A stretch of DNA of 64,000 nt from Trichomonas vaginalis G3 (taxonomy: Eukaryota; Parabasalia; Trichomonadida; Trichomonadidae): assembly GCF_026262505.1 (NCBI RefSeq), contig NC_067207.1, positions 22,474,082 to 22,538,081 on the forward strand. The letters are read 5' to 3'. Of the stretch, positions 8,340 to 18,999 are shown in pieces (positions within the stretch are counted from its first letter, which is position 1; every line of letters begins with the position of its first letter). Both the position numbers and the translations under genes were made by a program. The notes beneath the pieces were generated by a model that worked only from the letters and a program-made list of their open reading frames with translations, was not told where the DNA came from and made no database searches.

Positions 8340-9310
8340 TTTACTTAACATAACCACCAGCTACCATAAGTCTTTGACGCCAACCCATACCAGCTAATGA
8401 AGGTTGACTTGGTTTAGTTTGGAAAACTAACCTTTGTTTTGGTTTTTTTCAGTTTGTGGCTTCCCTTCTTCTATCGGTTTTTCGTCACTTTTCGGTTCCT
8501 CTGACTTTACCTCACTTGCAGGTATGGTTGTGTCGTTAGTATCTTCATAAATATCATATGCCATCTGTTTTTGTTTTCCTTTCAACTTTTTGTGTTGTTG
8601 TAAAGTTTAGAATATTTTGACTCTAAGTCAATGAGATGTTCTATAATGACTGTTGGTCAGTGAAGAATACCTTCCCATCTGTTGTCTCGAAAGCTCCTTC
8701 AGACTTCAATATTTTATTTGTGAGAGTCTGTTTCTTTTTGAGATACTAGCCGTTCCATTTCTATGAAAAGTGACTTTATAGTTAGGGTTTGTATTTCCAG
8801 ACCTGGCACTTTCTATTATTGAATTTTTCTCTTCATCTGTAAGTTCTTTGACAGGTTTTGACAATGTTCTGAACTTTTTGTTTGTGGTGTCAAATCTACC
8901 GTTTCAACTTCTTCGTCATTTCATCTCAGTAAAAAATTTTAGTTTGGTTTGTTTTCAACTGGTTGTTTAGGTTTTTTAAGTCGGTCTAAAACTTCTTGAG
9001 GTATAGGAGAACTTGACAAACACGTGGTTGTGTAACTGCTGGAAGCCGACAAATCCATCTTGAGCCCATTTGTCTCAATGCTGTATTGTTCATTTCATCT
9101 CAGTAAAAAAATTTACATTCCCACGTTTGAGGCGGTTGCGGTTGGTTGTTGTTTACCCACTGTTGTGCATGGTTATATCCTCTGTTAAAGAATCTTTCAC
9201 CTTGGTCCATATAGTGCCCTGCTTGGTTATAGTAGTCATTTGCTTTGTTATAGTAGTTCCTGCTTCTCTTCCTACATTGTCCATCCATCCTTGAACTTTT
9301 CCTCTTGTTT
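8340..9310 (-). pseudogene. Decayed structural-type gene(s) of the Polinton
   Basis: Short open stretches on the minus strand end in peptides such as SLAGMGWRQRLMVAGGYVK (about 8345-8405) and YNQAGHYMDQGERFFNRGYN (about 9140-9260). These have the Gly/Asn/Gln-rich composition of Polinton structural proteins. The region holds no long open frame and is clearly broken. Which structural gene it was cannot be told from what remains. Confidence 0.4.
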
Positions 9311-9529
9311 CAGGATTTGGAATAAGATTTGTTGCATCTCGTGCTACATCCCAACCTTTCTGTACAGTTTGTATAATAGGTTTGCTTTCTCTTTAAGTAT
9401 ACCTAATGTACTCAAAATCTTCCTTCCAACTCCAAATACACCTCTGGCTATGTTCCAACTGCGGGCAAAAATCTGGATGCAACTCCTGCTAATGCGCGCC
9501 AAATAAACCCATTTCTTATAGGGTAAAAA

Positions 9530-10483
9530 ATGACGAATCCAAACAAGGACCCCTATGTTTCTAAAGCGACAAAGAAAGCACTCATGATAAAAATCTTTAG
9601 TTCAACACCAAATGCTTGGTTTATGGATATCTTGGAAAAACATTCGAGGTATAGAGAAGACGACCACCATACTGGCTAATATTTGTTGGTCAAACACAAG
9701 ATACTGTGAAGCCATACCATTACAGTCCAAAAATATTTTAGATGTGAAAACTGCTTTGACAATATTCGTTGACAAATACCATCCAACAAAACTGACATCT
9801 GACTGTGAAAGTTCTTTCAAATCAGACGATATTAAAAACTATCTGCGTTCAAAAAATGTAAACCAATATTTCATTGTCGACCAAAACCATTCTGCTCTTG
9901 GTGTCATTGACAGTTGTATAAAATGTAAGAGACTTAAACCAACCACAAGGTGGTGAAGCAAATGAAATGTCATATGACGACAAGTATAGGACACTTCTCC
10001 AGGCAAAGATGAGACAATTTTAAATATTTACAATAGCCGTAAACAAAAAGGTTTGGGAAACCACTCCCCCGAAGAAATGAAAAACAACCCTGACTTAGAG
10101 AAAGACTATATATTTAATAGTTTAGTCAAAAGAGACAAACAAGAAAGAATGCCAGGCTTCAAACTTAAGAAAGGTGACAAAGTAAAAAATAGAAATACCT
10201 AAACGCGACCCATATGAAAATACTATTGACTATGACAACAATGGGAACTCGACAGTACTCGCATTCGTGTTCGTAAAAATAGAAAGAAAGTATACAAGAG
10301 AATATTATGAAGTTTTAGGCAAACATGGCAAAATGTACACACTGCAAGCAGAAGATAAAACTACTATTGTCAGACCTCGTTTCAAACTTGTCAAAGTTCA
10401 AGGTGGATACTTTCAAAGACAGTTCCTAACAAATATAAGACAACTCCTGACGAATATGCTAAAGAAGTTGAAAATGACGACTA
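9530..10483 (+). pseudogene. Polinton retroviral-type integrase (c-int), broken
   Basis: The stretch TIFVDKYHPTKLTSDCESSF with NQYFIVDQNHSALGVIDSCI is the middle and end of the DDE core of the Polinton integrase, including the last acidic region in the usual spacing. The C-terminal part (YYEVLGKHGKMYTLQAEDK, then PRFKLVKV) resembles the chromodomain-like tail of these integrases. The gene is broken with several breaks. It is the best single family marker for the element. Confidence 0.8.
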
Positions 10484-10569
10484 AGCATTTCTATACCATG
10501 CGTAAACTGTCATGTAAGGTGGCATGTAGTCTTTACTTTGTCCCGTTGTTTGCGTATACCTGAAACGCG

Positions 10570-11929
10570 ATGTGTATGGCTTCCTCCTACCTCAGTGTTA
10601 CTCCAGTAACAATTTATAGCAAACTTAACGTCCTCTTTAAACATCATATCCTTTACCTTTTGTCATTCCTGACCAATCCCAAAATCTATGACTATGCAAA
10701 CCTGCTTCAGATGTACTTAAATTTATGTAGTGACTGTGCGCAAGTAAATTTGCACCTGAAATCGTTTTACTTCCACCTGTTTCCTTTGAAGAGTTTGCAC
10801 AATACAAAAACCTGTCGACTATTTGAGTCCAAGTTCCAAAACCAAGTACTACTTCTGGTTTGGTAGAGTTCATTGACGTGTAAATAGAACCTATAGGATA
10901 TACTGTTTGAAGTATTTCTGTCTTTAACGTTTGAAGCTCTGTTTTGTCAGCTTTTTTATCTAACTCATCGTTAACATATGTTTTGTCAGCTTTTTTATCT
11001 AACTCATCGTTAACATATGTTTTTGTCAGCTTTTTTATCATATAAATCTTGAGCAGTGAATTTAACTTTGTTTTCATCCTCCATGACATAGACATTTCTA
11101 CATCTAGTGTATTTCATCGTCGTTATGTCATCCTCCGATGTTAAACCTTGTGGAAAGTTAGGAGGTTTCCAATTTAATACATCCCAGTTTCTTCAACCGT
11201 TCCTTCAATATTTTCTATACCAACAGTTGCGAAGAAATCGTGTGTATGGTTCTTATCTGCCTTCTTTTCAAGGCTAACGTTTAAGTCTGTTATTTCAGAA
11301 GATGTATGTGTATGTCCAATGTCACTTTTCCTGTTTAAGGTTTCTTGTAAGTTTGTAATATTTGCAATGGTATGTGTATGTCCAACGTCACTTTTCCTGT
11401 TTAAGGTTTCTTGTAAGTTTGTAATATTTGCAATGGTATGTGTATGTCCAACGTCACTTTTCCTGTTTAAGGTTTCTTGTAAGTTTGTAATATTTGCAAT
11501 GGTATGTGTATGAGTCTTTTTAGAATATTCGTTTTCAGCTCTTGTCACTTCACTTGACATTTTATTGTCAACATATGTTTTGTCTGCTAGTTCAGGATGA
11601 GTATGTTCTTTTGTTGCATATGTTGCATCTGCTCTGTCATGTTCTTCTTGAACTTTTTCAATGACATACTCTTTGTCAGCTTTCTTTTCAACATCCTCTT
11701 TTGTTGCATATGTTGCATCTGCTCTGTCATGTTCTTCTTGAACTTTTTCAATGACATACTCTTTGTCAGCTTTGTTGTCAATATCTGCTTTCAAAAGAAG
11801 TTCATCTATAGGTTTCTCGTTTAAAGTTCTTTTTGTTGGATTTATACAAACAGTATGGTTCTTGTTGTCTTGAAATAGAAACTCATCTGTCATTGGGTTT
11901 AATGTCAGTTTTAAGTTTCCTTCTTTCAA
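10570..11929 (-). CDS. Fibre-like protein with phage tail-collar domain (Polinton), broken
   Basis: The N-terminal part contains repeats. A block reading NKADKEYVIEKVQEEHDRAD occurs twice, and a 22-residue unit around HTHTIANITNLQETLNRKSD occurs three times plus a variant. The C-terminal part (YPIGSIYTSMN, then LGFGTWTQIVDRFLYC and AHSHYINLS) matches the collar domain of phage short tail fibres. Fibre proteins of this build trimerise and bind surfaces. The gene is broken (few breaks) and is a fossil part of the element. Confidence 0.7.
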
Positions 11930-12060
11930 TGACTCAGATATCTTAGAATAGTTTGAAAAGTTTTTGTGTTCTTATTTAGAGCTTGCAAAATGAGTTGTCG
12001 GTTGTGTTTTATTTCTCTCATAGACGCTGTTTCTTTCGACATTTTTATTCTAGATAAAAT

Positions 12061-12910
12061 ATGCTTTCAATAGAAAAAAGAAAATTCAAGAGTTGCTACA
12101 ACTAAACCATTAGATGAACTTTTTACTAATGTCGGTCAAAAGTTTGAGACAGAGACCGTAAAGCATGAAGGCTATCGTTTTGACTACCCGTTAAGATGGC
12201 TAAGAGACCCATCCGTCACAAAAGCTATTGGCTTTCGTAGAATGAAGTTCATTTCAGAAGCCATACATGGTTTCCCATTTACGGTCGCTTTTGAAATTCG
12301 ATACTATAACAAAGAAAAACATACGTATGAGAAATTTGAACAGGGAAAACTTTTACAAGTGAATTTGCTTGTAAACTTAGAAACAACTCTTCAAGCTTTT
12401 CAAGAAAAAATAAACGATATCTATCTCGAATATGCAAAACAGTACAACATTGACGAAGGAGAGTACCATCTCGATATTATATATGACAGGAAAAATGCAA
12501 CTGTTAAAATCAATAGAATAGAAGACCTTGGAGAAGACGTTTATATTTCTACAAAATATAACAACTTGGCATGGTATAGATTTTTGAGGATGTTAAATCA
12601 GCCTGCAGAATATCCAGTACACCCGGACTATTATGAAGTCGAAAACCCTAATGGAACATATGAAAATGTTTTCGACCCAGATGCTATTATAGTTCATGCT
12701 TCATTTTCTGGTGCACAAAACTCTTTTTTATGCTTGGCAAATGACTTTTACGAAAAACCTACAAAGTTATACGAACCACCAAGTGGAAGTATTTCAGACT
12801 TTCAAGTATGGTTTACTACAGATGGAAGAAAGAGAATAATTCCATTATACCATGCGTTTTACTTAGAACTTAGTTTCATATACAACTACTATCGAACGGT
12901 AAAAATATAA
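12061..12910 (+). CDS. Polinton structural-type protein (candidate minor capsid)
   Basis: The plus-strand region codes for a beta-rich protein with many aromatic residues (for example AFEIRYYNKEKHTYEKF and IIPLYHAFYLELSFIYNYYR). Size (about 280 codons), position next to the small amphipathic protein gene at 12915-13157, and composition fit the minor capsid (penton) gene of Polintons. This is inference from order and size, not from a motif. A partial relative lies at 7425-7670. Confidence 0.4.
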
Positions 12911-12914
12911 TTTT

Positions 12915-13157
12915 TTAATACGGTTGAGGTGTTGGATTTGGTTGCCAACTTGACTGTGGTGCAGGTTCAGGCTGTTGTATAACAGGAGCTTGTTCTTCTG
13001 GTTCAGGGTCTTTAGGTATAATACCAACAAACTGACCTACTCTTTTACCAATATTTTTGACACCGTTCCAAATTCCTCTTCCTACGGTTTTTATTCCATT
13101 CCATATACCTCTTCCAACATTTCGAAAGAAGTTTCCAATACTACTGAAGAAACCCAT
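12915..13157 (-). CDS. Small amphipathic-helix protein (Polinton, pVI/PX-like), 80 aa
   Basis: Residues 1-46 form repeated amphipathic helices (FFRNVGRGIWNGIKTVGRG, then WNGVKNIGKRVGQFVG) followed by a proline/glutamine-rich tail (PEPEEQAPVIQQPEPAPQ). This build is that of the small membrane-active or internal capsid proteins found next to capsid genes in Polintons and adenoviruses. The frame looks whole. Confidence 0.5.
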   Translation of the reverse strand: MGFFSSIGNFFRNVGRGIWNGIKTVGRGIWNGVKNIGKRVGQFVGIIPKDPEPEEQAPVIQQPEPAPQSSWQPNPTPQPY

Positions 13158-13175
13158 TTTACTATATGTAAAAAT

Positions 13176-13538
13176 CTAATGTCCGCCTAGTCTCTTACGT
13201 TTCCTGTTGAGTTCCATAGCATTTTTTAACTGGAGCTCATACATTCTATTTCTCCTCTGGTAGAAAACATATTCTGGGTCAACTCCTGTGTTCGCGTCAT
13301 CTGCATAGAGTTGTTTATATCCCACTTCAGGGTTTGTATAAAACTCTTTCCATCTCATATTTGCATACCATGGTGGCAAACCTAACGCAGCGTCATTTGA
13401 CATGGCAGTTTGCATTTGTACATCTGTTGGCACTTGACCATAGTTTGCCATTGCAGTTTGTATTCTAACTTCATTTGGAATATTCTCTGGGTTTGGTTGT
13501 CCAGGTTGCTGTGCATTCGCTAAGTTCTGTGCGTCCAT
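13176..13538 (-). CDS. Polinton small protein, Gln/Asn-rich, 120 aa
   Basis: A whole-looking frame. The first half has an internal repeat (VRIQTAMANYGQVPTDVQMQ) and the C-terminus is basic (ELNRKRKRLGGH). It lies in a minus-strand series of small genes (12915-13157, this gene, 13562-13693, 13678-14496) with very short spacers, consistent with coordinated expression of virion-type genes. No family recognised. Confidence 0.5.
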   Translation of the reverse strand: MDAQNLANAQQPGQPNPENIPNEVRIQTAMANYGQVPTDVQMQTAMSNDAALGLPPWYANMRWKEFYTNPEVGYKQLYADDANTGVDPEYVFYQRRNRMYELQLKNAMELNRKRKRLGGH

Positions 13539-13561
13539 TTAATATTAGATAAAAATATCTC

Positions 13562-13693
13562 TTACGAGTACATATACTGGACATTTGCAGGCATTGGTTC
13601 ATCTTCATATTCTCTATATCTTTCTGCCACGTCAAATAAATAAATGACACAATGGAAAAAACCTAAAACAAGTAGTCCTATTTCAAACCACAT
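13562..13693 (-). CDS. Small single-pass membrane protein (Polinton), 43 aa
   Basis: The minus strand reads MWFEIGLLVLGFFHCVIYLF then DVAERYREYEDEPM and ends at a TAA at 13562-13564. It has one clear hydrophobic segment (residues 4-20) and an acidic tail. It overlaps the end of the methyltransferase gene by 16 bases, which argues for tight packing of real genes rather than chance. Function unknown. Confidence 0.45.
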   Translation of the reverse strand: MWFEIGLLVLGFFHCVIYLFDVAERYREYEDEPMPANVQYMYS

Positions 13694-14496
13694 TTACTTA
13701 CTAGTAAAATTTCTTTGTTATGACACTTTCTCCAGTTTATAGGACCTCTCTCATATTCTATCTTGTCATATCTAAACTCATAGTCATGTATGTCCTCTAA
13801 CCATCTCATGACACTTTCCAAACCACTTTTATCGGATGTAAAGTAAAAGCATGGATGGTTATGTAAAACGTCTAAAGTTTCTAAAGAGTCTCTCAAAGTC
13901 CAGTCTACTTGGTATTGAAAATCCCATGTGTTATAGAACGGCGGGTCTACTATAAAGAAAACATTTTCCTTGTTTTTATATTTTTCATACAACTCTGTCC
14001 AACGACATCTCACAAACTCTATACCCTCAGTATATTTTTCTATGTCCTCTTTGAAAACATTTGTATAGTTAAGATATAAAACTTTTGACATAAGTGTTTC
14101 AATGTCATGAACTCTTATAGCACCACTATATAATAGTCTAGCAGATATACTATCCCAGTCTATATATTCTGCTTTTTTCAAAACCTCTCTCACAATATTT
14201 TTGTTATCTAATGGTATACGTTCCATCTTACCTATAGGTATCTTTTCTTTCAACTCTTTCAATATATTGTTTGTGTCTGGTATATGTTTGAGACGGTCCA
14301 TATAGTTGTCGAAGTCATTGCATATAATCTTTGAGTCTGGGAATACAGTATGGCACAAATGGGATATATAGAAACTTCCACCGAACAAATCTACAAATGT
14401 TAGACCATTCGGTAGTTTCTTAAGTTCTCTCAATAGAATATCTTTACATCTACTCTTATTTCCAAAGAACGGTAACGGTGGTTTTGTAAAATTCAT
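13678..14496 (-). CDS. D12-class DNA adenine-N6 methyltransferase (Polinton), 272 aa
   Basis: The motifs come in the order of the Dam/D12 class: PFFGNKSR (SAM-binding region, usual F-x-G-x-K) at residues 9-16, VDLFGGS near residue 35, NDFDN near residue 60, and the catalytic DPPFYNT (D-P-P-Y/F) near residue 184. The enzyme would transfer a methyl group from S-adenosylmethionine to N6 of adenine in DNA. N6-methyladenine is known in Trichomonas DNA and related methyltransferases are linked with Mavericks there. The start at 14496 is 20-25 bases after an A/T-rich stretch. The frame looks whole. Confidence 0.85.
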   Translation of the reverse strand: MNFTKPPLPFFGNKSRCKDILLRELKKLPNGLTFVDLFGGSFYISHLCHTVFPDSKIICNDFDNYMDRLKHIPDTNNILKELKEKIPIGKMERIPLDNKNIVREVLKKAEYIDWDSISARLLYSGAIRVHDIETLMSKVLYLNYTNVFKEDIEKYTEGIEFVRCRWTELYEKYKNKENVFFIVDPPFYNTWDFQYQVDWTLRDSLETLDVLHNHPCFYFTSDKSGLESVMRWLEDIHDYEFRYDKIEYERGPINWRKCHNKEILLVSKCGLK

Positions 14497-14594
14497 TTAT
14501 ATATAATAATAAAAATGTTTTTTTCCTGAAAAGTGACAGAAAAGTGACAAAACATGAAAACATATATAATTTGTGAAAAGCGACACATTATATA

Positions 14595-14699
14595 ATGTTT
14601 TCGACCCAGAAGAAGGCTTCTCCCCAGAAGCAATGGAGGAAGAAGAAGAGTCCTCCGAATAAAAACTTCATTTATACTAAACATCAACATCAGGGCTAG
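14595..14699 (+). CDS. Possible small basic peptide gene near Polinton end
   Basis: An ATG frame of 34 codons reads MFSTQKKASPQKQWRKKK then SPPNKNFIYTKHQHQG. It is strongly basic, as are some virion core peptides, and follows an A/T-rich stretch (TTATATAATG). There is no independent support, so it may be chance. Confidence 0.25.
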   Translation: MFSTQKKASPQKQWRKKKSPPNKNFIYTKHQHQG

Positions 14700-14864
14700 A
14701 AGGCACGAAGTGCCTGGAAGCCCCACTACCTTTTTTTTTTTTTTTTTTTTTTTTTGCATCTATAATAAATTGGTAATAAAAATTGACTGATTGGAAGCTT
14801 GCATGAAATAATTAAACTTCTATGAGAATATCTACATTTCTCTCTCTTTTCCCTTTAAGTTCTT
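14700..14864. other. Probable Polinton/host boundary with long T tract
   Basis: A short stem (AGGCACGAAGTGCCT) is followed by CCCCACTACC and then a T tract of more than 20 bases; beyond this the sequence becomes ordinary A/T-rich host spacer. The boundary is tentative because the element's other end and the target duplication cannot be compared. Confidence 0.4.
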
Positions 14865-15496
14865 TTAATGTCGTCTGAAAAATAGGAATATATTTATGTG
14901 TTGATTAAAACGATTCAACTCTTGTAATTGTTCTCGTTGATAATAGGCAGCATATGGAATAAATAAGTGCATGATTTCATAGAAAAGGACTCTCATAAAA
15001 AAATTATTTGGTGGTGATGCTATAAAATTCACTAACTGCATAGACAAGTAAAATGCTTCTATTAAAAGGATCATTGAAAGAAAATTATGTTCATTTTGTA
15101 CAAACAAATACAAACAAAAATGAAGGATTAACAATAAGATTTGACCATATCGATATGTAAATTCGTTAAAATCCGTCAGTGAAATGTAAAATATATAACT
15201 ACATGAAAAGCACAAACAGAAAAACGAATATTTATATTTCCTTGCTGACCTTGGATTGAATGCTTGAATAGATAAGTATAAGCAAAGGGTATTTCCAATG
15301 GGATAAAAGTGTTCTAAATATCTGCAATAGTTATTCAAAAGCCATGGTATTCTAATAAGTAAAGTCATTATTAAAAAAGAAATTATTTTTATGTCGGCTG
15401 CATATATTAAAAGAATATTCTTGATGCATCTTCTGTAGAAATAAGAAGTCATACAATAAGCGATTAAAAATATTATTGTAACGTATGATAAATAAT
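14865..15496 (-). pseudogene. Host multi-pass membrane protein, 3' half, split by transposon
   Basis: On the minus strand the frame is open from the transposon edge at 15496 to the stop at 14865. It begins YLSYVTIIFLIAYCMTSYFY and continues through about seven hydrophobic segments (for example IISFLIMTLLIRIPWLL, YSFFCLCFSCSYIFYISL, ILLLILHFCLYLF). The first segment is cut off from an ATG by the insertion. It joins in frame to 19407-19785 when the 3.9 kb element and one copy of the 3-base target duplication are removed. The combined protein, about 337 residues, has a soluble N-terminal domain and seven helices, the layout of the LU7TM/GPR107-TMEM87 (GOST) group. That family call is inference from layout. 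Confidence 0.6.
15494..15496. repeat. Target-site duplication, left copy (AAT)
   Basis: AAT directly precedes the left terminal inverted repeat and matches AAT at 19404-19406 directly after the right one. Removing the element plus one copy keeps the host reading frame, which supports the 3-base length. Confidence 0.65.
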
Positions 15497-16646
15497 AGGC
15501 AAAATCGCAACCGAATTTTTAAATCTAGATTTTGATGATAAATTGTGATTTTTAGCTTAAATCGCGATTTTTTAAAAATCGCGAACAGAATTTTTTCGCG
15601 ATTTATTAATAAATCGCGATTTGAACGATAAATTTCGATTTTTTTAAAAAATCGCGATTCGGGAAAAAATTGCGACTTTTTGAAAAATCGCGAACTTTCA
15701 AAAAAATCACGTCCTTAATTTTGGTCTTTTTCGGAGTGATAAGTCGTCCTTTAAGTAATATTTTTTTTCTCGAATTGCTAATTGAAAAATTAAATTCGAG
15801 AAAAGAGATTACAATAGTATTGTATGGACTATAATACATTAAAACCAAAAATAATTGTTATAATTTAAATGAAGAAGTAATTTAAAACGATTTTATTTAT
15901 GATCAAATTTTATATATTTTTTTTGGATCAAATCCATTTTAATAGAATTTATATACTATTCATCTATTAGTAAACACTACCGTATATTATTTTTTAAGCT
16001 ATCTTATTTTTTTAAGTTTTATTCAAATCTTTGGTCGCAAGAAGAATTGCATGATAAATAAAAACATTTAATCAAAGTCAATTTTATTTTTCATATTCAA
16101 ATGGACTGAGTGTTAACATTTAACATTTTTTGCTAATTGTCGTCAAAAATTAGGCGTAAAGCAAAAATTGATATTTCATATGGTTTTATGATAGATAAGC
16201 ATTATATTCCCACTCATTATATTCGTAAATTTTGAGGTTTATCCTTCGCTTTTAAGATCATTGAATTTGATTTTTATATAAAATAGTTATATATTAGAAA
16301 ATAATATGAGTATATGTGATATTATTTTTCAGAAGATTTCATTCTATATGCCTATGAAAAGTACTCTCAAAACTAACTTTTTCCTAATTATAATTAAATC
16401 TAGAATATTGTATTATGCTTAGTATTATTTCATTTTTCTCATTCAATTTAGAATTTACAAATGTCAAAAAATTGAGAGTTGTCACTTTTGATGAATTTCT
16501 GTTTATTATATTCGAATGGATGTTAGTTTTTATGATATTTCTATTATACTATATATGTCAAATCATTGTATAATATATATATAAGATAAATAGCCCGAAT
16601 TTTTTTTTATAAAAAAAGTGTTTTTTCAAATTTAATAATAAATATT

Positions 16647-18405
16647 GGGGAGAAGCTTCCTAAACTTTTTAATCCCATAAATATGGTCATTATCTGGAAT
16701 AAAGAGTTAAGCGTCATATGTCACTTTTTGTACTAAGGAAACATCGACTTTATGCGTTATGACTTTTCGATGAGGAAACAAGTGTTCACGTATTATAAAC
16801 TTCCTTATTCCAATAAACCGACCCTAAACATAATTAATTCTAAGCATGATAATGGTCTCTTTTCTATGATAACCAAATCAATTTGGTTATCATAGTAAAG
16901 CACCAAAAACTGGAATAGGAATAACCGCACTTAAACAGGAATAGGCAGTGTGGAAACTAGAGAAGACTCAACTGATTTTTTAAGCAACTCTTCTTGCCGA
17001 TTCAAATCTGCTTTGCTAATCATTGTATATTACTATATTCTGATTAGGATACTTTAACGCTTGATGTATGCACATCATTCTTTTAGCTGATTTCTAAAAT
17101 ACAATCTTCTATTAACTTTGAAATTTCTTCAAAAGTTATAGTAATTCCATAGTTCATTCGTAAAATGTTATTAAATAGCTCTGACTATTCCTTTGCACGC
17201 AAAATGAGGTAGTATTTTTTGAATTTTTTACTCAAAATAAAACAAAATCTACCCAATTTTATACCACTAAAGCCTATATTGACACACATATATATAAATC
17301 TCTATTGTTATAAGATAAATTTGAAAAAATAAATTTTTTCCTAAAATGTAAAATTATACTTGTATTCAAAGAAAGTAGATCGTTTATAAGGAAGGTATTA
17401 TATATTTGGGGAGAAAATCCCTTACAATATACAAAAATATGAAAGAATATTCAATCATCAGGAAAGAGCTTAGTACTAACCATTTGTGAGACGTTCATAT
17501 AATATCTTTTTCCTTTTTGGGGTTTTTAATCGGATTATCCATTTCCCTGCATTGACTTTAATTCATTCTTGATGATCTGAGTATACATGATCATTATCGA
17601 ACGTTTGCCATACTCTTCCACAGTTAATGATTGCTGAAAAATGAATAGTACTGAATAACAGCTGGAATTTCATAAGTATTTTGCGTATTTATACTGATTT
17701 AAACATGAAATACTCATACAAAATGCAAAGTTTTTAAAAACAATCAATAAAAGATTTTAAATTAGATAAAATATCATATGTCACTTCTTTTTTCATCTGG
17801 ATAATAAAATTGATAAATTTTTTTCTAATTAAAGATAAAGATGCATTTATAGTAGTAGAAAATTAATTTCTAGACTAAAGCTTGTTTATTGTCACCGTTT
17901 TAAGTCTAAATTTATAGGAAAGGGTTATTTTATTATGCATTAAAAGTTCTTCTATAAAATTAACATTAAAATCATCTTTCGCCTAAGAGTAATAACAAGG
18001 TTATGCAAATTTTATTGAAAATAGTACGAGAATTTTGTTTGAAAATATAATATGGTTAAAAATAGGGAATGGATGTATGAATGTTCCATATTTATTTTAT
18101 CCGAGTTGCTTCATGATTCCATATTGCCGATTCCTATTCCAGTTTTTGGTGCTTTACTATGATAACCAAATTGATTTGGTTATCATAGAAAAGAGACCAT
18201 TATCATGCTTAGAATTAATTATGTTTAGGGTCGGTTTATTGGAATAAGGAAGTTTATAATACGTGAACACTTGTTTCCTCATCGAAAAGTCATAACGCAT
18301 AAAGTCGATGTTTCCTTAGTACAAAAAGTGACATATGACGCTTAACTCTTTATTCCAGATAATGACCATATTTATGGGATTAAAAAGTTTAGGAAGCTTC
18401 TCCCC
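16647..18405. mobile_element. Nested 1.76 kb element with 276-base terminal inverted repeats
   Basis: The left arm 16647-16922 (starting GGGGAGAAGCTTCCTAAAC) and the right arm 18130-18405 are reverse complements with no difference that I can find by eye. ATT flanks both ends (16644-16646 and 18406-18408), a 3-base target duplication. Each arm also contains its own 32-base near-palindrome (CTATGATAACCAAAT / ATTTGGTTATCATAG). The 1.2 kb between the arms is A/T-rich without a convincing gene. It looks like a MITE or foldback-type non-autonomous element inserted into the outer transposon, and therefore younger than it. Confidence 0.85.
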
Positions 18406-18744
18406 ATTTTATTCTGCTTATAAATCATATTGTCTTGTAATATTTGATAAAATTATCACTGAATTCTTAATTAGTTTTTTTAAAAATATCAATTTTGATT
18501 TATTGGACTTGAAAATATTTTATTTATATTATAAATCATATTATCATTTAGTGTTTATCAAAATTATGGTTCTTCGTTTTGTAGCTATATTTTGAATGAC
18601 AATAGAAAAAAAATACTAGAAACTAAATATGTATTTAATTTTATAAGTAAAAATTCACATAATGATAATATATTTGTGAAGTTTATTTGAAGAAACGATT
18701 TTTATTAATTCAATTTTCATTATAGCATTATTTAGGTGAAGTGC

Positions 18745-18860
18745 TCTCAAATTGTGAGCCAGACAAATGTTTAATGGCTGCAATAAAGGAACATAGCTCA
18801 GGTGCGTTTGCATTGAATATTTATCGTTTTGATTTCACAAAACAGCGTTGCGTTTAATCA
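18745..18860 (+). other. Short coding-like fragment inside the transposon
   Basis: One frame reads EVLSNCEPDKCLMAAIKEHS then SGAFALNIYRFDFTKQRCV before a stop. The composition is protein-like, unlike the surrounding A/T-rich sequence, and may be a captured gene scrap or transposase remnant. I cannot assign it. Confidence 0.25.
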
Positions 18861-18999
18861 AAAATTTGATTAACTTAATAAATTTAAAGATTAAGCGATC
18901 TCATTTTAACACAATCGGTAAATTCAATACGTCTCTGAAACAAAGCCATAATTTCTCGTAGTATAAAATATTTGATAAAATTTTATCGCTTACAGAGGT

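Larger units (their letters stand above)
1..14757. mobile_element. Polinton/Maverick element, 3' part, decayed
   Basis: The parts seen are typical of this family: SF3 helicase end, A32/FtsK-like packaging ATPase, retroviral-type integrase, fibre-like gene, small structural-type genes, KilA-N genes and an adenine methyltransferase, on both strands. The left end and the protein-primed DNA polymerase expected for the family are not in the window. The right end is placed near a 3' flank ending CCCCACTACC followed by a long T run (about 14732-14757). This placement is tentative because the opposite terminal repeat cannot be seen. Several genes look whole and others are clearly decayed, with on the order of ten or more breaks overall. 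I read it as a middle-aged fossil. Confidence 0.88.

Noticed and set aside
16640-18410. Whole 16647-18405 structure as a terminal-repeat retro-element
   Set aside because: The long repeats are inverted, not direct, and no reverse transcriptase is seen.
18035-18595. Open frames inside and beside the nested inverted-repeat element
   Set aside because: They overlap the right arm of the 276-base inverted repeat or A/T-rich filler and show no domain.
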